DNA from: Fluviicola sp. | GTDB taxonomy: Bacteria; Bacteroidota; Bacteroidia; Flavobacteriales_D; Crocinitomicaceae | DNA length: 32,339 nt | Assembly: GCA_021300395.1 (NCBI GenBank) | Contig: JAJTEO010000053.1 | Coordinates: 1-32,339, forward strand | Reading direction: 5' to 3' | Shown here: positions 9,138-16,376 of the stretch, piece by piece | How positions within the stretch are numbered: the first letter of the stretch is position 1 | Layout: the number at the start of each line of letters is the position of its first letter | Translations under genes and position numbers: made by a program | The notes under the pieces: generated by a model | What the model saw: only the letters and a program-made list of their open reading frames with translations | What the model was told of the DNA's origin: nothing | Databases searched by the model: none

Positions 9138-9213
9138 GAAAGCTTAGCTTTCGATTATACACAATCATTAGTGCAGCAATGTACTAATAAAAAATAGTCT
9201 GAATGATCAGACT
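9138..9213 (+). promoter_or_regulatory. Three consecutive hairpins in the rpmI-rplT spacer
   Basis: The 159-base spacer holds three perfect stems: GAAAGC-TTA-GCTTTC (9138-9152), ATTAGT...ACTAAT (9167-9188) and AGTCTGA-ATGA-TCAGACT (9196-9213). None is followed by a T run, so they are not terminators. In several bacteria L20 represses its own operon by binding RNA structures, so this may be a regulatory leader for rplT or a processing site. The structures are seen; the role is inferred. Confidence 0.45.
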
Positions 9214-9294
9214 GGTTTAGTATTGTTAACCCGATATTTGAGTACAAAGTTTTCTGCGACAATGAAACACTCACTATCAAAAAACTAAAAAATT

Positions 9295-9642
9295 ATGCCA
9301 AGATCGGTAAACCATGTTGCTTCAAGAGCTCGTAGAAAGAACTTTATGAAGCTTGCCAAAGGTTACTTTGGAAGAAGAAAAAATGTTTGGACAGTTGCTA
9401 AAAATGCAATTGAAAAAGGATTAAATTACGCATACGAAGGTCGTAAGCAAAAGAAAAGAAATTTCCGTTCTTTATGGATCGCTCGAATCAACGCGGGTGC
9501 TCGTCAACACGGAATGAGCTATTCTCAATTCATGGGTGCTATCCACAAAAGTGGAATTGAATTGAACCGTAAAGTTCTTGCTGATTTAGCAATGAACCAA
9601 CCGGAAGCATTCAAAGCAATTGTGGAAACAATTAAAAAATAA
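9295..9642 (+). CDS. rplT: 50S ribosomal protein L20
   Basis: Primary-binding protein of 23S rRNA, needed for large subunit assembly. 115 residues, typical for L20: [57 protein letters not shown] and NRKVLADLA are all canonical. Last gene of the translation cluster, followed 31 bases later by a strong terminator. Confidence 0.97.
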   Translation: MPRSVNHVASRARRKNFMKLAKGYFGRRKNVWTVAKNAIEKGLNYAYEGRKQKKRNFRSLWIARINAGARQHGMSYSQFMGAIHKSGIELNRKVLADLAMNQPEAFKAIVETIKK

Positions 9643-9673
9643 TTAAGTAACCTTAGGGAACTCTATACAGCTT

Positions 9674-9702
9674 AAGCCATTCACAAAGTGAATGGCTTTT
9701 TT
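9674..9702 (+). terminator. Intrinsic terminator after rplT
   Basis: Perfect 11-bp stem AAGCCATTCAC / GTGAATGGCTT with loop AAA and a run of T. Ends the thrS-rplT unit. Confidence 0.92.
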
Positions 9703-9750
9703 GTTTCCAATAGCTCATCACTTTTAACTTTACATTATTAACTAAATAAA

Positions 9751-10110
9751 ATGAAACCAACAAAAACAGATCAGGCCTTCTGGAATCAAAAAGAATCCTT
9801 TATTCAGGAATTAACTGAATTGATTGAAGTTTTTAAACAGCAATTGGAAGAAGAAAAAATGTCTACTGGGGCAATCAGTGGTCATTATCGTGTGGCGTCT
9901 CTTTTTGTGAAGCATATCAAAGATTTTACCGATCATCTTACTTTTGAAGAAATAACGGTTTCCAATGCGAATAAAAAGTTCTTATTGCACGTCAAATGGG
10001 AAGGATTGACGGATTGGGATCCAAAAGAGATTAAATTAAAATTAAAGCGTTTCGTTCAGTTTTTAGCTACCAAAGGGCATGTTAATGAGAATGTATTGGG
10101 GAGTTTGTAG
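9751..10110 (+). CDS. Conserved-looking hypothetical protein, 119 residues
   Basis: Starts MKPTKTDQAFWNQKESF with A-rich sequence before the ATG and a TAACTTTA box at about 9726-9733, a near match to the -7 consensus, so it is likely expressed. The first half is a charged helix (FIQELTELIEVFKQQLEEEK); the second half, with FLLHVKWEGLTDWDPKEIKLKLKRF, looks like a small folded domain. No signal peptide, transmembrane segment or motif is recognisable. It lies alone between the rplT terminator and the toxin-antitoxin remnant. Coding is likely from the codon pattern and normal start; function unknown. Confidence 0.6.
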   Translation: MKPTKTDQAFWNQKESFIQELTELIEVFKQQLEEEKMSTGAISGHYRVASLFVKHIKDFTDHLTFEEITVSNANKKFLLHVKWEGLTDWDPKEIKLKLKRFVQFLATKGHVNENVLGSL

Positions 10111-10191
10111 TTTATTATAACATCCCGATCTTATTGGATTTGTTATCCTATTTGAATGATTCTTGAATATTTTTATGTGATAAGTAAAAAT

Positions 10192-10210
10192 GTTATAATA
10201 TTTTTATAAC
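10192..10210. promoter_or_regulatory. Inverted repeat, possible operator of the toxin-antitoxin module
   Basis: Perfect 7-bp arms GTTATAA and TTATAAC with a 5-base spacer. The repeat ends 24 bases before the toxin ATG and 9 bases before a -7 box (10219-10226). HigA-type HTH antitoxins repress their own promoters through such palindromes, so this is a candidate binding site. Confidence 0.4.
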
Positions 10211-10218
10211 TTTATTTC

Positions 10219-10226
10219 TATATTTG
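10219..10226 (+). promoter_or_regulatory. -7 box TATATTTG of the toxin-antitoxin module
   Basis: Exact TAnnTTTG match followed by C, eight bases before the ATG at 10234. Likely promoter of the module. Confidence 0.45.
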
Positions 10227-10233
10227 CATAGAA

Positions 10234-10541
10234 ATGAAACTAACCGGAACACATAAATTATTAAAATTAAAAAAGAAAAATATAGGATACATTATTCTGA
10301 TTTCCCTCCTTGAGGAGGGATTAAAGGGAGGTGACTTCGTGAATTAATTCGAGAAATTCGATTTCATAATTTTTACTTTTTTGATTTACATATCCATCGA
10401 TCTTTGGTACTTATTGAATTTGGAGAATTTGAAGAAGCGGCAGTCGTTTGGTGCGGTTCTCATGATGAATATGAGTCGGTATTTAAGAATAATAAAGATG
10501 TCATCCGTAAATGGTTGAAAGTAAATGAATGGATTGATTAA
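10234..10541 (+). pseudogene. HigB/RelE-like toxin gene, interrupted
   Basis: The 5' piece starts at ATG 10234 (MKLTGTHKLLKLKKKNIGY), then runs into a palindromic REP-like element and stops at 10345-10347. The 3' piece is open from 10341 to 10541 in another frame and reads FYFFDLHIHRSLVLIEF, AAVVWCGSHDEYESVF and NKDVIRKWLKVNEWID. The hydrophobic beta strand followed by a (G)xHxEY motif is typical of HigB-family mRNA interferases in Bacteroidota, which cut mRNA at the ribosome. The middle, perhaps 20-30 residues, is missing or replaced. An HTH gene follows at 10558, the usual higB-higA order. The family call rests on this motif, the order and remembered relatives; the toxin is very probably inactive as read. 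Confidence 0.55.
10302..10333. repeat. REP-like palindromic element inside the toxin gene
   Basis: CCCTCC-TTGA-GGAGGG stem followed by ATTAAAGGGAGGTGA, a third G-rich arm that can compete for pairing. A close relative with the same layout (C-rich arm, G-rich arm, short spacer, second G-rich arm) is at 22312-22342. Such C5/G5 palindromes are scattered in many Bacteroidota genomes. Here it sits exactly where the toxin frame breaks. Confidence 0.65.
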
Positions 10542-10557
10542 CTATAAATTTTGAAAG

Positions 10558-11131
10558 ATGAAAACACAATTAGACATAAAAAAACTTTTAAAAAAAAGGT
10601 GTTATTTCAAACGAGTTGGAATTTGAACGGGCATCTATTTTATTGAGAAAACTACGTTTATTAGCGAAAGAAGATAAAGAACTAAATAAGCTTCGATTAG
10701 AACTGAAACAATTAATCATTGATTTTGAAAAGAGGAATTGGAATCCAGAAGTTGAAATTACTGAAGTTCAATTGAAAGAAAGTGATTATGCAACTTTTAT
10801 AGCAGAACAAGAGCGTGTGTTTTTATTAAATCGAAAAGAACACATTCAAGAGCGTTTGTCTGAATTTGGTTTAACACAGCAAGAATTTGGAGCAATTTTA
10901 GGACACGGAAAATCGTATATTTCTCAATTAATGAATGGTGTTTATCCTTTTTCTAATAAAGATTTAATTATCATTCACCGTCTTTTTGATATAAAATTAG
11001 AATATCTTATTTTAACAATACTTCCCTCTGAAGAACGTCTAAGAATTAATGATACTATTTCTAAAATTAAAATAACAAAGAAAGCAACGAGCTTGAAATT
11101 GAAGAAGATGGATTTGTTGAAAGCGGTTTGA
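10558..11131 (+). pseudogene. HigA-like XRE-family HTH antitoxin, frameshifted in an A8 tract
   Basis: The natural start is ATG 10558: MKTQLDIKKLLKK, then GVISNELEFERASILLRKL if the run of eight A (10587-10594) is read as seven. With eight A the frame is lost and the rest is open only from about 10616. The body has an N-terminal helical region, EVQLKESDYATFIAEQERVF, and a C-terminal helix-turn-helix at about residues 105-155 (LTQQEFGAILGHGKSYISQLMNG), typical of XRE regulators. The complete protein would be about 190 residues. It follows the toxin remnant by 16 bases. The role would be to neutralise the toxin and repress the operon. The A8 tract may be an assembly error, real inactivation or a slippage site that still makes some full-length protein. 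Confidence 0.65.
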
Positions 11132-11201
11132 TAGTTGGGTGTTTATTGCAAAAGCTACAGTTTGATATATTACCAAATCAGTAGAAAAATAATCAAATTT
11201 C

Positions 11202-11516
11202 TTATTTTATTAATAGTCTTGAATCAATACATTTACCAATTGAAGGAAAAATTTTACTGTATTCAATTTTAACACAATTTAATTGTTTAATTTTATTTAT
11301 TTCTCTTATTTTACAGTCTATAAAAGGTATGCTTGAAATATAATTTTCACCGTTAACGTTATATTTAAATACAATCGTTTTAACACCTCTTACACTACCA
11401 ATTCGCAGAAATCTTGAACAAACAGTGTTTGTATTGTGTTTAAGTATCTTTAATAAAATAATAATACTCAATAAAGTAATAGTTAATGTCAAGAAAAAGC
11501 CTCTAAATTTTCTCAT
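11202..11516 (-). CDS. Small membrane-anchored hypothetical protein, 104 residues
   Basis: N-terminal transmembrane segment (FFLTLTITLLSIIILLKIL, about residues 7-25) after a basic start MRKFR, then a mostly beta domain of about 75 residues (GVKTIVFKYNVNGENYISSIPF, CVKIEYSKIFPS). The pattern G-x-x-Y-NVNG-x-x-Y followed by VKIEYS is seen in small Bacteroidota envelope proteins of unknown function. Cys residues at about 33, 68, 80 and 94 may form disulfides outside the membrane. It starts four bases after the stop of the small frame at 11521-11685, so the two may form one unit. Function unknown. Confidence 0.55.
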   Translation of the reverse strand: MRKFRGFFLTLTITLLSIIILLKILKHNTNTVCSRFLRIGSVRGVKTIVFKYNVNGENYISSIPFIDCKIREINKIKQLNCVKIEYSKIFPSIGKCIDSRLLIK

Positions 11517-11520
11517 AGTT

Positions 11521-11685
11521 TTATTTTTTTACTGGTATAGTACTATTTGACCCAGAATTCCAAGCATTAATTCCGCTACCATAAACAAAAGAATTAAATG
11601 GTTTTTTACGAATTCCACCGAAGTTACATATACTTCCATATATTAGATCATTAGTGAATACTCTAGAATCCTTATTTATACACAT
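11521..11685 (-). CDS. Possible 54-residue orphan frame or gene tail
   Basis: Reads MCINKDSRVFTND, NFGGIRKKPFNSF, YGSGINAWNSGSN and ends TIPVKK. The frame is open upstream of the ATG through the palindrome to a stop near 11759, so this may be the C-terminal tail of a longer gene cut off by the repeat. Gly/Asn/Ser/Tyr richness is like the extreme C-termini of large secreted or Rhs-type proteins. The next gene on this strand, a small membrane protein, begins four bases later, an arrangement also seen for toxin tails and immunity genes. This is speculative; the composition looks protein-like but the frame is short. Confidence 0.3.
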   Translation of the reverse strand: MCINKDSRVFTNDLIYGSICNFGGIRKKPFNSFVYGSGINAWNSGSNSTIPVKK

Positions 11686-11698
11686 AATTGCCCTCGCT

Positions 11699-11721
11699 CC
11701 GCTGGATTTGCAATCCTGCGG
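11699..11721. repeat. REP-like palindrome (ccgctggatttgcaatcctgcgg)
   Basis: Arms CCGCTGGATT and AATCCTGCGG pair with one mismatch around a 3-base loop, flanked by ccctcgct. GC-rich in an AT-rich setting. Palindromes containing GGATTTGCAATCC are, from memory, common dispersed repeats in Bacteroidota. In the 371 bases between the genes at 11516 and 11888 I see only the 54-codon frame, this palindrome and the terminator at 11841. Confidence 0.55.
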
Positions 11722-11840
11722 TATCGATAATCCAAATCTAGAAAATATAATCTAAAAAGTAATCAGTCGTGTTGGTATTTTGTAAGGCTTAAAATACTTT
11801 CTTAATATAGTGGAATTATTAAGTTCAATTTAGGTTATAT

Positions 11841-11868
11841 AAAAAAAGCAGGATTTTTTATCCTGCTT
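11841..11868 (-). terminator. Intrinsic terminator of the TPR-PD40 gene
   Basis: On the minus strand AAGCAGGAT and ATCCTGCTT form a perfect 9-bp stem around an A-rich loop, followed by a T run (the A run at 11841-11847), 20 bases after the stop of the gene at 11888-13270. Confidence 0.88.
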
Positions 11869-11887
11869 CAAAGTATTTCAACTTTTC

Positions 11888-13270
11888 TTATCTCTTAGGA
11901 TAAGAAAAGCTACTCATATCCACTTCGTAAATGTCTAAACTTGATTTTTGTCCGATTACTTCTGAACCAGCTAAAACAGCTTTTTTCATTTCTGGGTAAT
12001 ATTGGAAATGAGAATCGTTGTTTACAGTGTTTATCATAAGACCAAGGTTGACTGGTTTTGTCCAAACATTTTCTCCAACGTTTTCTGAAACAAAAACATC
12101 TAGACCTCCCATTCCTGGATGACCGTCAGAACTGAAGAATAAGAATCTTCCGTCAGCTGAGATAAATGGAGTCGTTTCTCTTCCTTTAGAATTGATACTA
12201 TCAGATAGAGCGATTGCATCTCCCCATTTTTTACCAACTTTATGTACTACGTATAAATCAGTTGAGTTTTTTAGATTTCGATCTGAAACAAAATACATTG
12301 TGTTTCCATCAGCAGTTAAAGTTGCTCCACTTTCAAAAAATGAAGTATTGATTGTTTTGTTTTTGATGATTTTTGGAGTTGACCATTTTCCTTTATCTGT
12401 GAAAGTGATTTCGCAAATTTCTGCACTAGAAGTTCTATTCTTTTTAGATTCTAACATAGAAGTATTCATCGTCATATACGCCATTAATCCATTTGGAGCA
12501 ATCCAAGTAATCGCATCATGTCCTTCCGAGTTGATACGGTCAATATCGTTTGTGATACTATCCCATTTTTGATCATCACCATTCCATTCAGCACGATAAA
12601 TATCTTCAAAAAACTCTTGATCATCTTCTAAATTTGTTTTTCCACCTTTGGTATTATTTCTTCTAGAAGTAAAATAGATTTCTTTTCCACCTTTTGATAA
12701 GATTGGCGCATATTCGTTAAAACCAGAATTTACTTCTCCTTGTAATTTTACTCGTAATGATTTTTTACCAGCAGCTTTTTCTGCATGAACAAAATTACAT
12801 TGATCAATTTTCTCGTTGATTTTTAATTCTTTAACTCTTGTTTTTGATAATAATGTTAAACATTTGTTATAGTAAACAAGTGCCGAATCAACTTGACCAA
12901 CATTGTGAAAACTTTGTCCTATAATTTCAAAAACTTCTTTATCAACATTTTCTGGATCAGTATGTAATGATTCTTTCGCATATTTCAATGCAAAACCAAA
13001 GTTAGACATATGTAAGTGACAACTTGAAATCCAGTAAGTTGGTTTCCAGCTATAAGGATCTTTTGCAGCGGCTTCTCTAAATAAATTTAAAGCATCTTTA
13101 ACTTTTCCTTCATCAAACAATGTTCTACCTTCATCAACTAGAAGCATCGCTCCAGCTTTGTCCAATAGTTTAGTTGTAGAATCTGGAGGAGCAATTAAAG
13201 AGCTATTAGAAGCACTTGCATTAAATGAAATAGTAGCGATAAATAAACCGAAAAGTAATCTTAAATACAT
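11888..13270 (-). CDS. Secreted TPR-PD40 repeat protein
   Basis: 460 residues. Signal peptide about 1-21 (MYLRLLFGLFIATISFNASA). TPR helices span about 45-160, including GRTLFDEGKVKDALNLFREA and SFHNVGQVDSALVYYNKCL. A PD40 beta-propeller spans about 170-445, with blades such as APILSKGGKEIYFTSRRNN, ATLTADGNTMYFVSDRNL and SADGRFLFFSSDGHPGMGG. It resembles the N-terminal two-thirds of the OmpA-family protein at 2741-4813 but ends before any CRD or OmpA domain. Likely a periplasmic or outer-membrane scaffold; no enzymatic motif. It is transcribed alone, with a -7-like box upstream and a clear terminator. Confidence 0.85.
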   Translation of the reverse strand: MYLRLLFGLFIATISFNASASNSSLIAPPDSTTKLLDKAGAMLLVDEGRTLFDEGKVKDALNLFREAAAKDPYSWKPTYWISSCHLHMSNFGFALKYAKESLHTDPENVDKEVFEIIGQSFHNVGQVDSALVYYNKCLTLLSKTRVKELKINEKIDQCNFVHAEKAAGKKSLRVKLQGEVNSGFNEYAPILSKGGKEIYFTSRRNNTKGGKTNLEDDQEFFEDIYRAEWNGDDQKWDSITNDIDRINSEGHDAITWIAPNGLMAYMTMNTSMLESKKNRTSSAEICEITFTDKGKWSTPKIIKNKTINTSFFESGATLTADGNTMYFVSDRNLKNSTDLYVVHKVGKKWGDAIALSDSINSKGRETTPFISADGRFLFFSSDGHPGMGGLDVFVSENVGENVWTKPVNLGLMINTVNNDSHFQYYPEMKKAVLAGSEVIGQKSSLDIYEVDMSSFSYPKR

Positions 13271-13302
13271 ATGATAATTATAACAAAATTTGATTTTGGA
13301 AA

Positions 13303-13310
13303 TAAAGATA
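13303..13310 (-). promoter_or_regulatory. -7-like box TATCTTTA of the TPR-PD40 gene
   Basis: Seven of eight match to TAnnTTTG on the minus strand, 33 bases before the ATG at 13270. Confidence 0.35.
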
Positions 13311-13418
13311 CAAATAAAAGAATAATACCTCCGAAATCTTTAAAACTTAATCTATTTTGTTGATAAAATTGATCTTTAACTTTATCGATAAACTACTCTA
13401 TAGTTCATATGGAATTAC

Positions 13419-13426
13419 TATCTTTG
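13419..13426 (+). promoter_or_regulatory. purB: -7 box TATCTTTG upstream of purB
   Basis: Exact match to TAnnTTTG, 67 bases before the purB ATG. The only such match found in the purB upstream region; the -33 element is not clear. Confidence 0.45.
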
Positions 13427-13493
13427 ACCTTTCTTTTTTGAAAAATATAGATTGTTTTTAACACGAATAGTTAGATAAATTAATACTTAAATA

Positions 13494-14801
13494 ATGATTT
13501 TAAACGCACTTACAGCAATTTCTCCAGTAGATGGAAGATACCATTCAAAAACACAAGAATTACAACCATTTTTTTCTGAGTTTGGTTTATTTAAATACCG
13601 TGTTATTGTAGAGGTTGAGTATTTTATTGCTTTAGTAGATGCAGGAATAGAACCTTTAAGTGATTTTCCAAAAACTAAATATGCTGATTTGAGAGCATTG
13701 TGTACTAATTTCTCAGAAGAGGAAGCGGTTGAATATTTCTTGAAAGAGAAAATGACAGCTTTAGGTTTAGAAAAATATTTAGAATTTATCCATTTCGGTT
13801 TAACTTCTCAAGATATCAATAATACGTCAATTCCGCTTTCATTAAAAGAAGCGATTGAGCAAGTCTATTTGCCATTTGTAAACAAATTAGTTACAAAACT
13901 AACTACAATTCAATCGGAGTGGAAAGACATCCCAATGTTAGCTAGAACGCATGGTCAACCAGCTTCTCCGACACGTTTAGGGAAAGAGATTCAAGTTTTT
14001 TCTGAGCGTTTACAAAAACAAATTGACATCTTAAAAAACATTCCTTTCTCTGCGAAATTTGGTGGAGCTACAGGAAATTTCAATGCGCATTTTGTTGCGT
14101 TTCCAAATCATGATTGGGTTTCTTTTGCAAATGATTTTGTAAACAACCGTTTAGGATTAGATAGAAGTCAAACGACAACTCAAATTGATCATTACGATAA
14201 TATTGCTGCATTATTTGATGCTATGAAACGTATCAATACGATTGTATTAGATTTAGATCGTGATATGTGGACATACATTTCAATGGAATATTTCAAACAA
14301 CGATTGAAAGAAGGAGAAGTAGGTTCTTCAGCGATGCCACATAAAGTAAATCCAATTGATTTTGAAAATTCAGAAGGAAACATTGGTTTAGCGAATGCAA
14401 TTTTGGAGCATTTAGCATCTAAATTACCAGTTTCAAGATTACAAAGAGATTTAACTGATTCTACTGTTTTACGTTCAATTGGAATGCCATTTGCTCATAC
14501 TTTAATTGCTTTCAAATCTACTTTACAAGGATTAGATAAATTGTTATTGAACGAAAGTGCAATTGAAAAAGAATTAGAAAACAATTGGGCGGTTGTTGCT
14601 GAAGCGATTCAAACGATTTTAAGAAGAGAAGGTTTTCCAAAGCCTTATGAAGCTTTAAAAGGATTGACACGTAAAAATGAAGCAGTAACTCAAGTAACAG
14701 TTCACGAATTTGTTGATACATTGCCAGTTTCTGATGCTATTAAAACGGAATTAAAAGCAATTACACCAAGTAATTATACAGGTATTCAGTTGGTTAAATA
14801 A
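13494..14801 (+). CDS. purB: Adenylosuccinate lyase with an apparent in-frame loss near residue 77
   Basis: PurB cleaves SAICAR and adenylosuccinate, releasing fumarate, in purine synthesis. 435 residues of the PurB subgroup typified by the E. coli enzyme: ISPVDGRYHSKT, HFGLTSQDINNT, ARTHGQPASPTRLGKE (about 147), KFGGATGNFNAH, the fumarase-superfamily signature SSAMPHKVNPIDFENSEGN (about 277) and LQRDLTDSTVLR. Near 13718-13726 the sequence goes from NFSEEE directly into AVEYFLKEK. In relatives about 17 residues stand between these, ending TTNHDVK, and contain the conserved His-Asp pair of the active site (the region of His68 in the B. subtilis enzyme). As read, the enzyme would be impaired, which is surprising for a core gene. 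A secreted-protein gene follows after six bases. Confidence 0.9.
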   Translation: MILNALTAISPVDGRYHSKTQELQPFFSEFGLFKYRVIVEVEYFIALVDAGIEPLSDFPKTKYADLRALCTNFSEEEAVEYFLKEKMTALGLEKYLEFIHFGLTSQDINNTSIPLSLKEAIEQVYLPFVNKLVTKLTTIQSEWKDIPMLARTHGQPASPTRLGKEIQVFSERLQKQIDILKNIPFSAKFGGATGNFNAHFVAFPNHDWVSFANDFVNNRLGLDRSQTTTQIDHYDNIAALFDAMKRINTIVLDLDRDMWTYISMEYFKQRLKEGEVGSSAMPHKVNPIDFENSEGNIGLANAILEHLASKLPVSRLQRDLTDSTVLRSIGMPFAHTLIAFKSTLQGLDKLLLNESAIEKELENNWAVVAEAIQTILRREGFPKPYEALKGLTRKNEAVTQVTVHEFVDTLPVSDAIKTELKAITPSNYTGIQLVK

Positions 14802-14807
14802 TTTTAA

Positions 14808-16372
14808 ATGAGATTTTTTGTTTTTTTCTTGGGATTAAGTATTGCATTCTTTTCTAGATCTCAAGAAACGATTGAATGGAGTCAATTGCTAAAAACAAAA
14901 GGTCAGGTCAATAAGATTTTACCGAATTCTGGTTCGGATTTTTACACCATTCGATTTCAAGGTGGAGCTTTATTAGGTTCAAATTATTTCAGTCACCATG
15001 AAAATTTCCTCTTGCAAAAAACAGGGAAAATTAAAGCTGCAGTAGAAAATAGTACGGCAACTATTGAATACGTTTGTATGATCAATAGTGCACCTTATGC
15101 TATTTTGATGGATAAGGTCGGTGATAAAAAAATTCTGTATGCTCAAAAGTACAGTCCAGAGTGTAAGCCGGTTGAAGATCCAATTAAGCTTTCTGAATAT
15201 ACTACACCAAAAAGCGGTTGGAAGAGTAGGGGATATTACAACTTTTTGTTCTCAAAAAACAGCGATTTCTTTTGCGTAGAATATGATGTTCCAGGAACGA
15301 AGGATGAAAACGAACGTTTTGGATACAGAATTTTCACCAAAGATTTTGAAATGATTGCACAAGGAGAATATGAATTACCATATTTGAAAAGTGAAGCACT
15401 TGTTGATAAACGTTATTTATCGAATACCGGTGATTATTTCATTTCTGTTAAACTATTTAAAGAAGAGGAAAAAAAACGTCTATTTAAAGATAATACAACA
15501 CTTTCTAAAATTTTATTGATGCATGTAACTTCATCTGGTTTAGAGGAATATGAATTAGATTTGGAAGGAAAAAGGATAACAGATATGACGTTTTCATCTG
15601 ATAATGATCGAATCATGACATTTTCAGGATTGTATGGTGATAAGGCTAAAAAAGAACAAGGGATAAAAGGCGTCTTCTATTTTCGTTTAAACTTTGATAA
15701 GAAAGAGATAATAAATTCTGGATTTCAGGAGTTTGATAAAGATTTTATTACGCAAGATTGGACAGATCGACAAAAAGATCGGGCTGAACGAAATGAAGAA
15801 AAAGGTAAAGGTTCACCAGAATTGTATAACTACGAGATCAAAGAGATGAGTACACTTTCAGATGGAAGTATCATTGGGATGTTGGAGCAATATTACATGA
15901 ATGTTGTGACATACACAGACCCAAGAGGTTATTCTAGAACTACTTATTATTATCATTACAACGACATCGTAGCCTATAAAATTAGTAATTCAGGTGTTTT
16001 TGAATGGGTGAAAAAGATTCCTAAAACACAAATTACCTCAAATGACTATGGGTACTTTAGTTCAATTGGAAGTTATATCAATGATAATCATTTAGTGATC
16101 TTTTTCAATGATCATATCAAGAATTATAATGAAAATGGAACTTGGATAAGTAGTAACAATTATGAAGCAAGTTTCACTAAAGATCAAGTACAGTTGCCAA
16201 AGTTGTAGTTGATTTGAAATCTGGTGATTTAAAACGTACCGCATTTCTGAATGTTCAGGAAACAAAAGCAATTGCTATCCCTAAATTATTTACAGTAGAT
16301 TACAGTAAAAATGAAATGATCTTGTTTATGATTTACGGTAAAAAAGAGAAGTTCGGATTAATTCATTTTTAG
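14808..16372 (+). pseudogene. Secreted hypothetical protein, frameshifted near 16190
   Basis: Signal peptide MRFFVFFLGLSIAFFSRS with cleavage before QETIEW; then a long, mostly beta protein with many aromatic and charged residues (DFYTIRFQGGALLGSNYF, SDNDRIMTFSGLYGD). The first frame stops at 16206-16208 (QLPKL), but the next frame continues without a break from AKVVVDLKSGD through FLNVQETKAIAIPKL to FGLIHF, with the stop at 16370-16372. One missing base just upstream of 16200 explains this; the restored protein is about 520 residues. It starts six bases after purB and ends four bases before the convergent mscS stop. No domain recognised; likely an envelope or exported protein specific to this lineage. 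Confidence 0.7.
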
Positions 16373-16376
16373 CGAA

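Noticed and set aside
12192-12572. Plus-strand open frame of 126 codons opposite the TPR-PD40 gene
   Set aside because: It is the shadow of a well-supported secreted repeat protein on the other strand and shows no signal, start context or recognisable domain.
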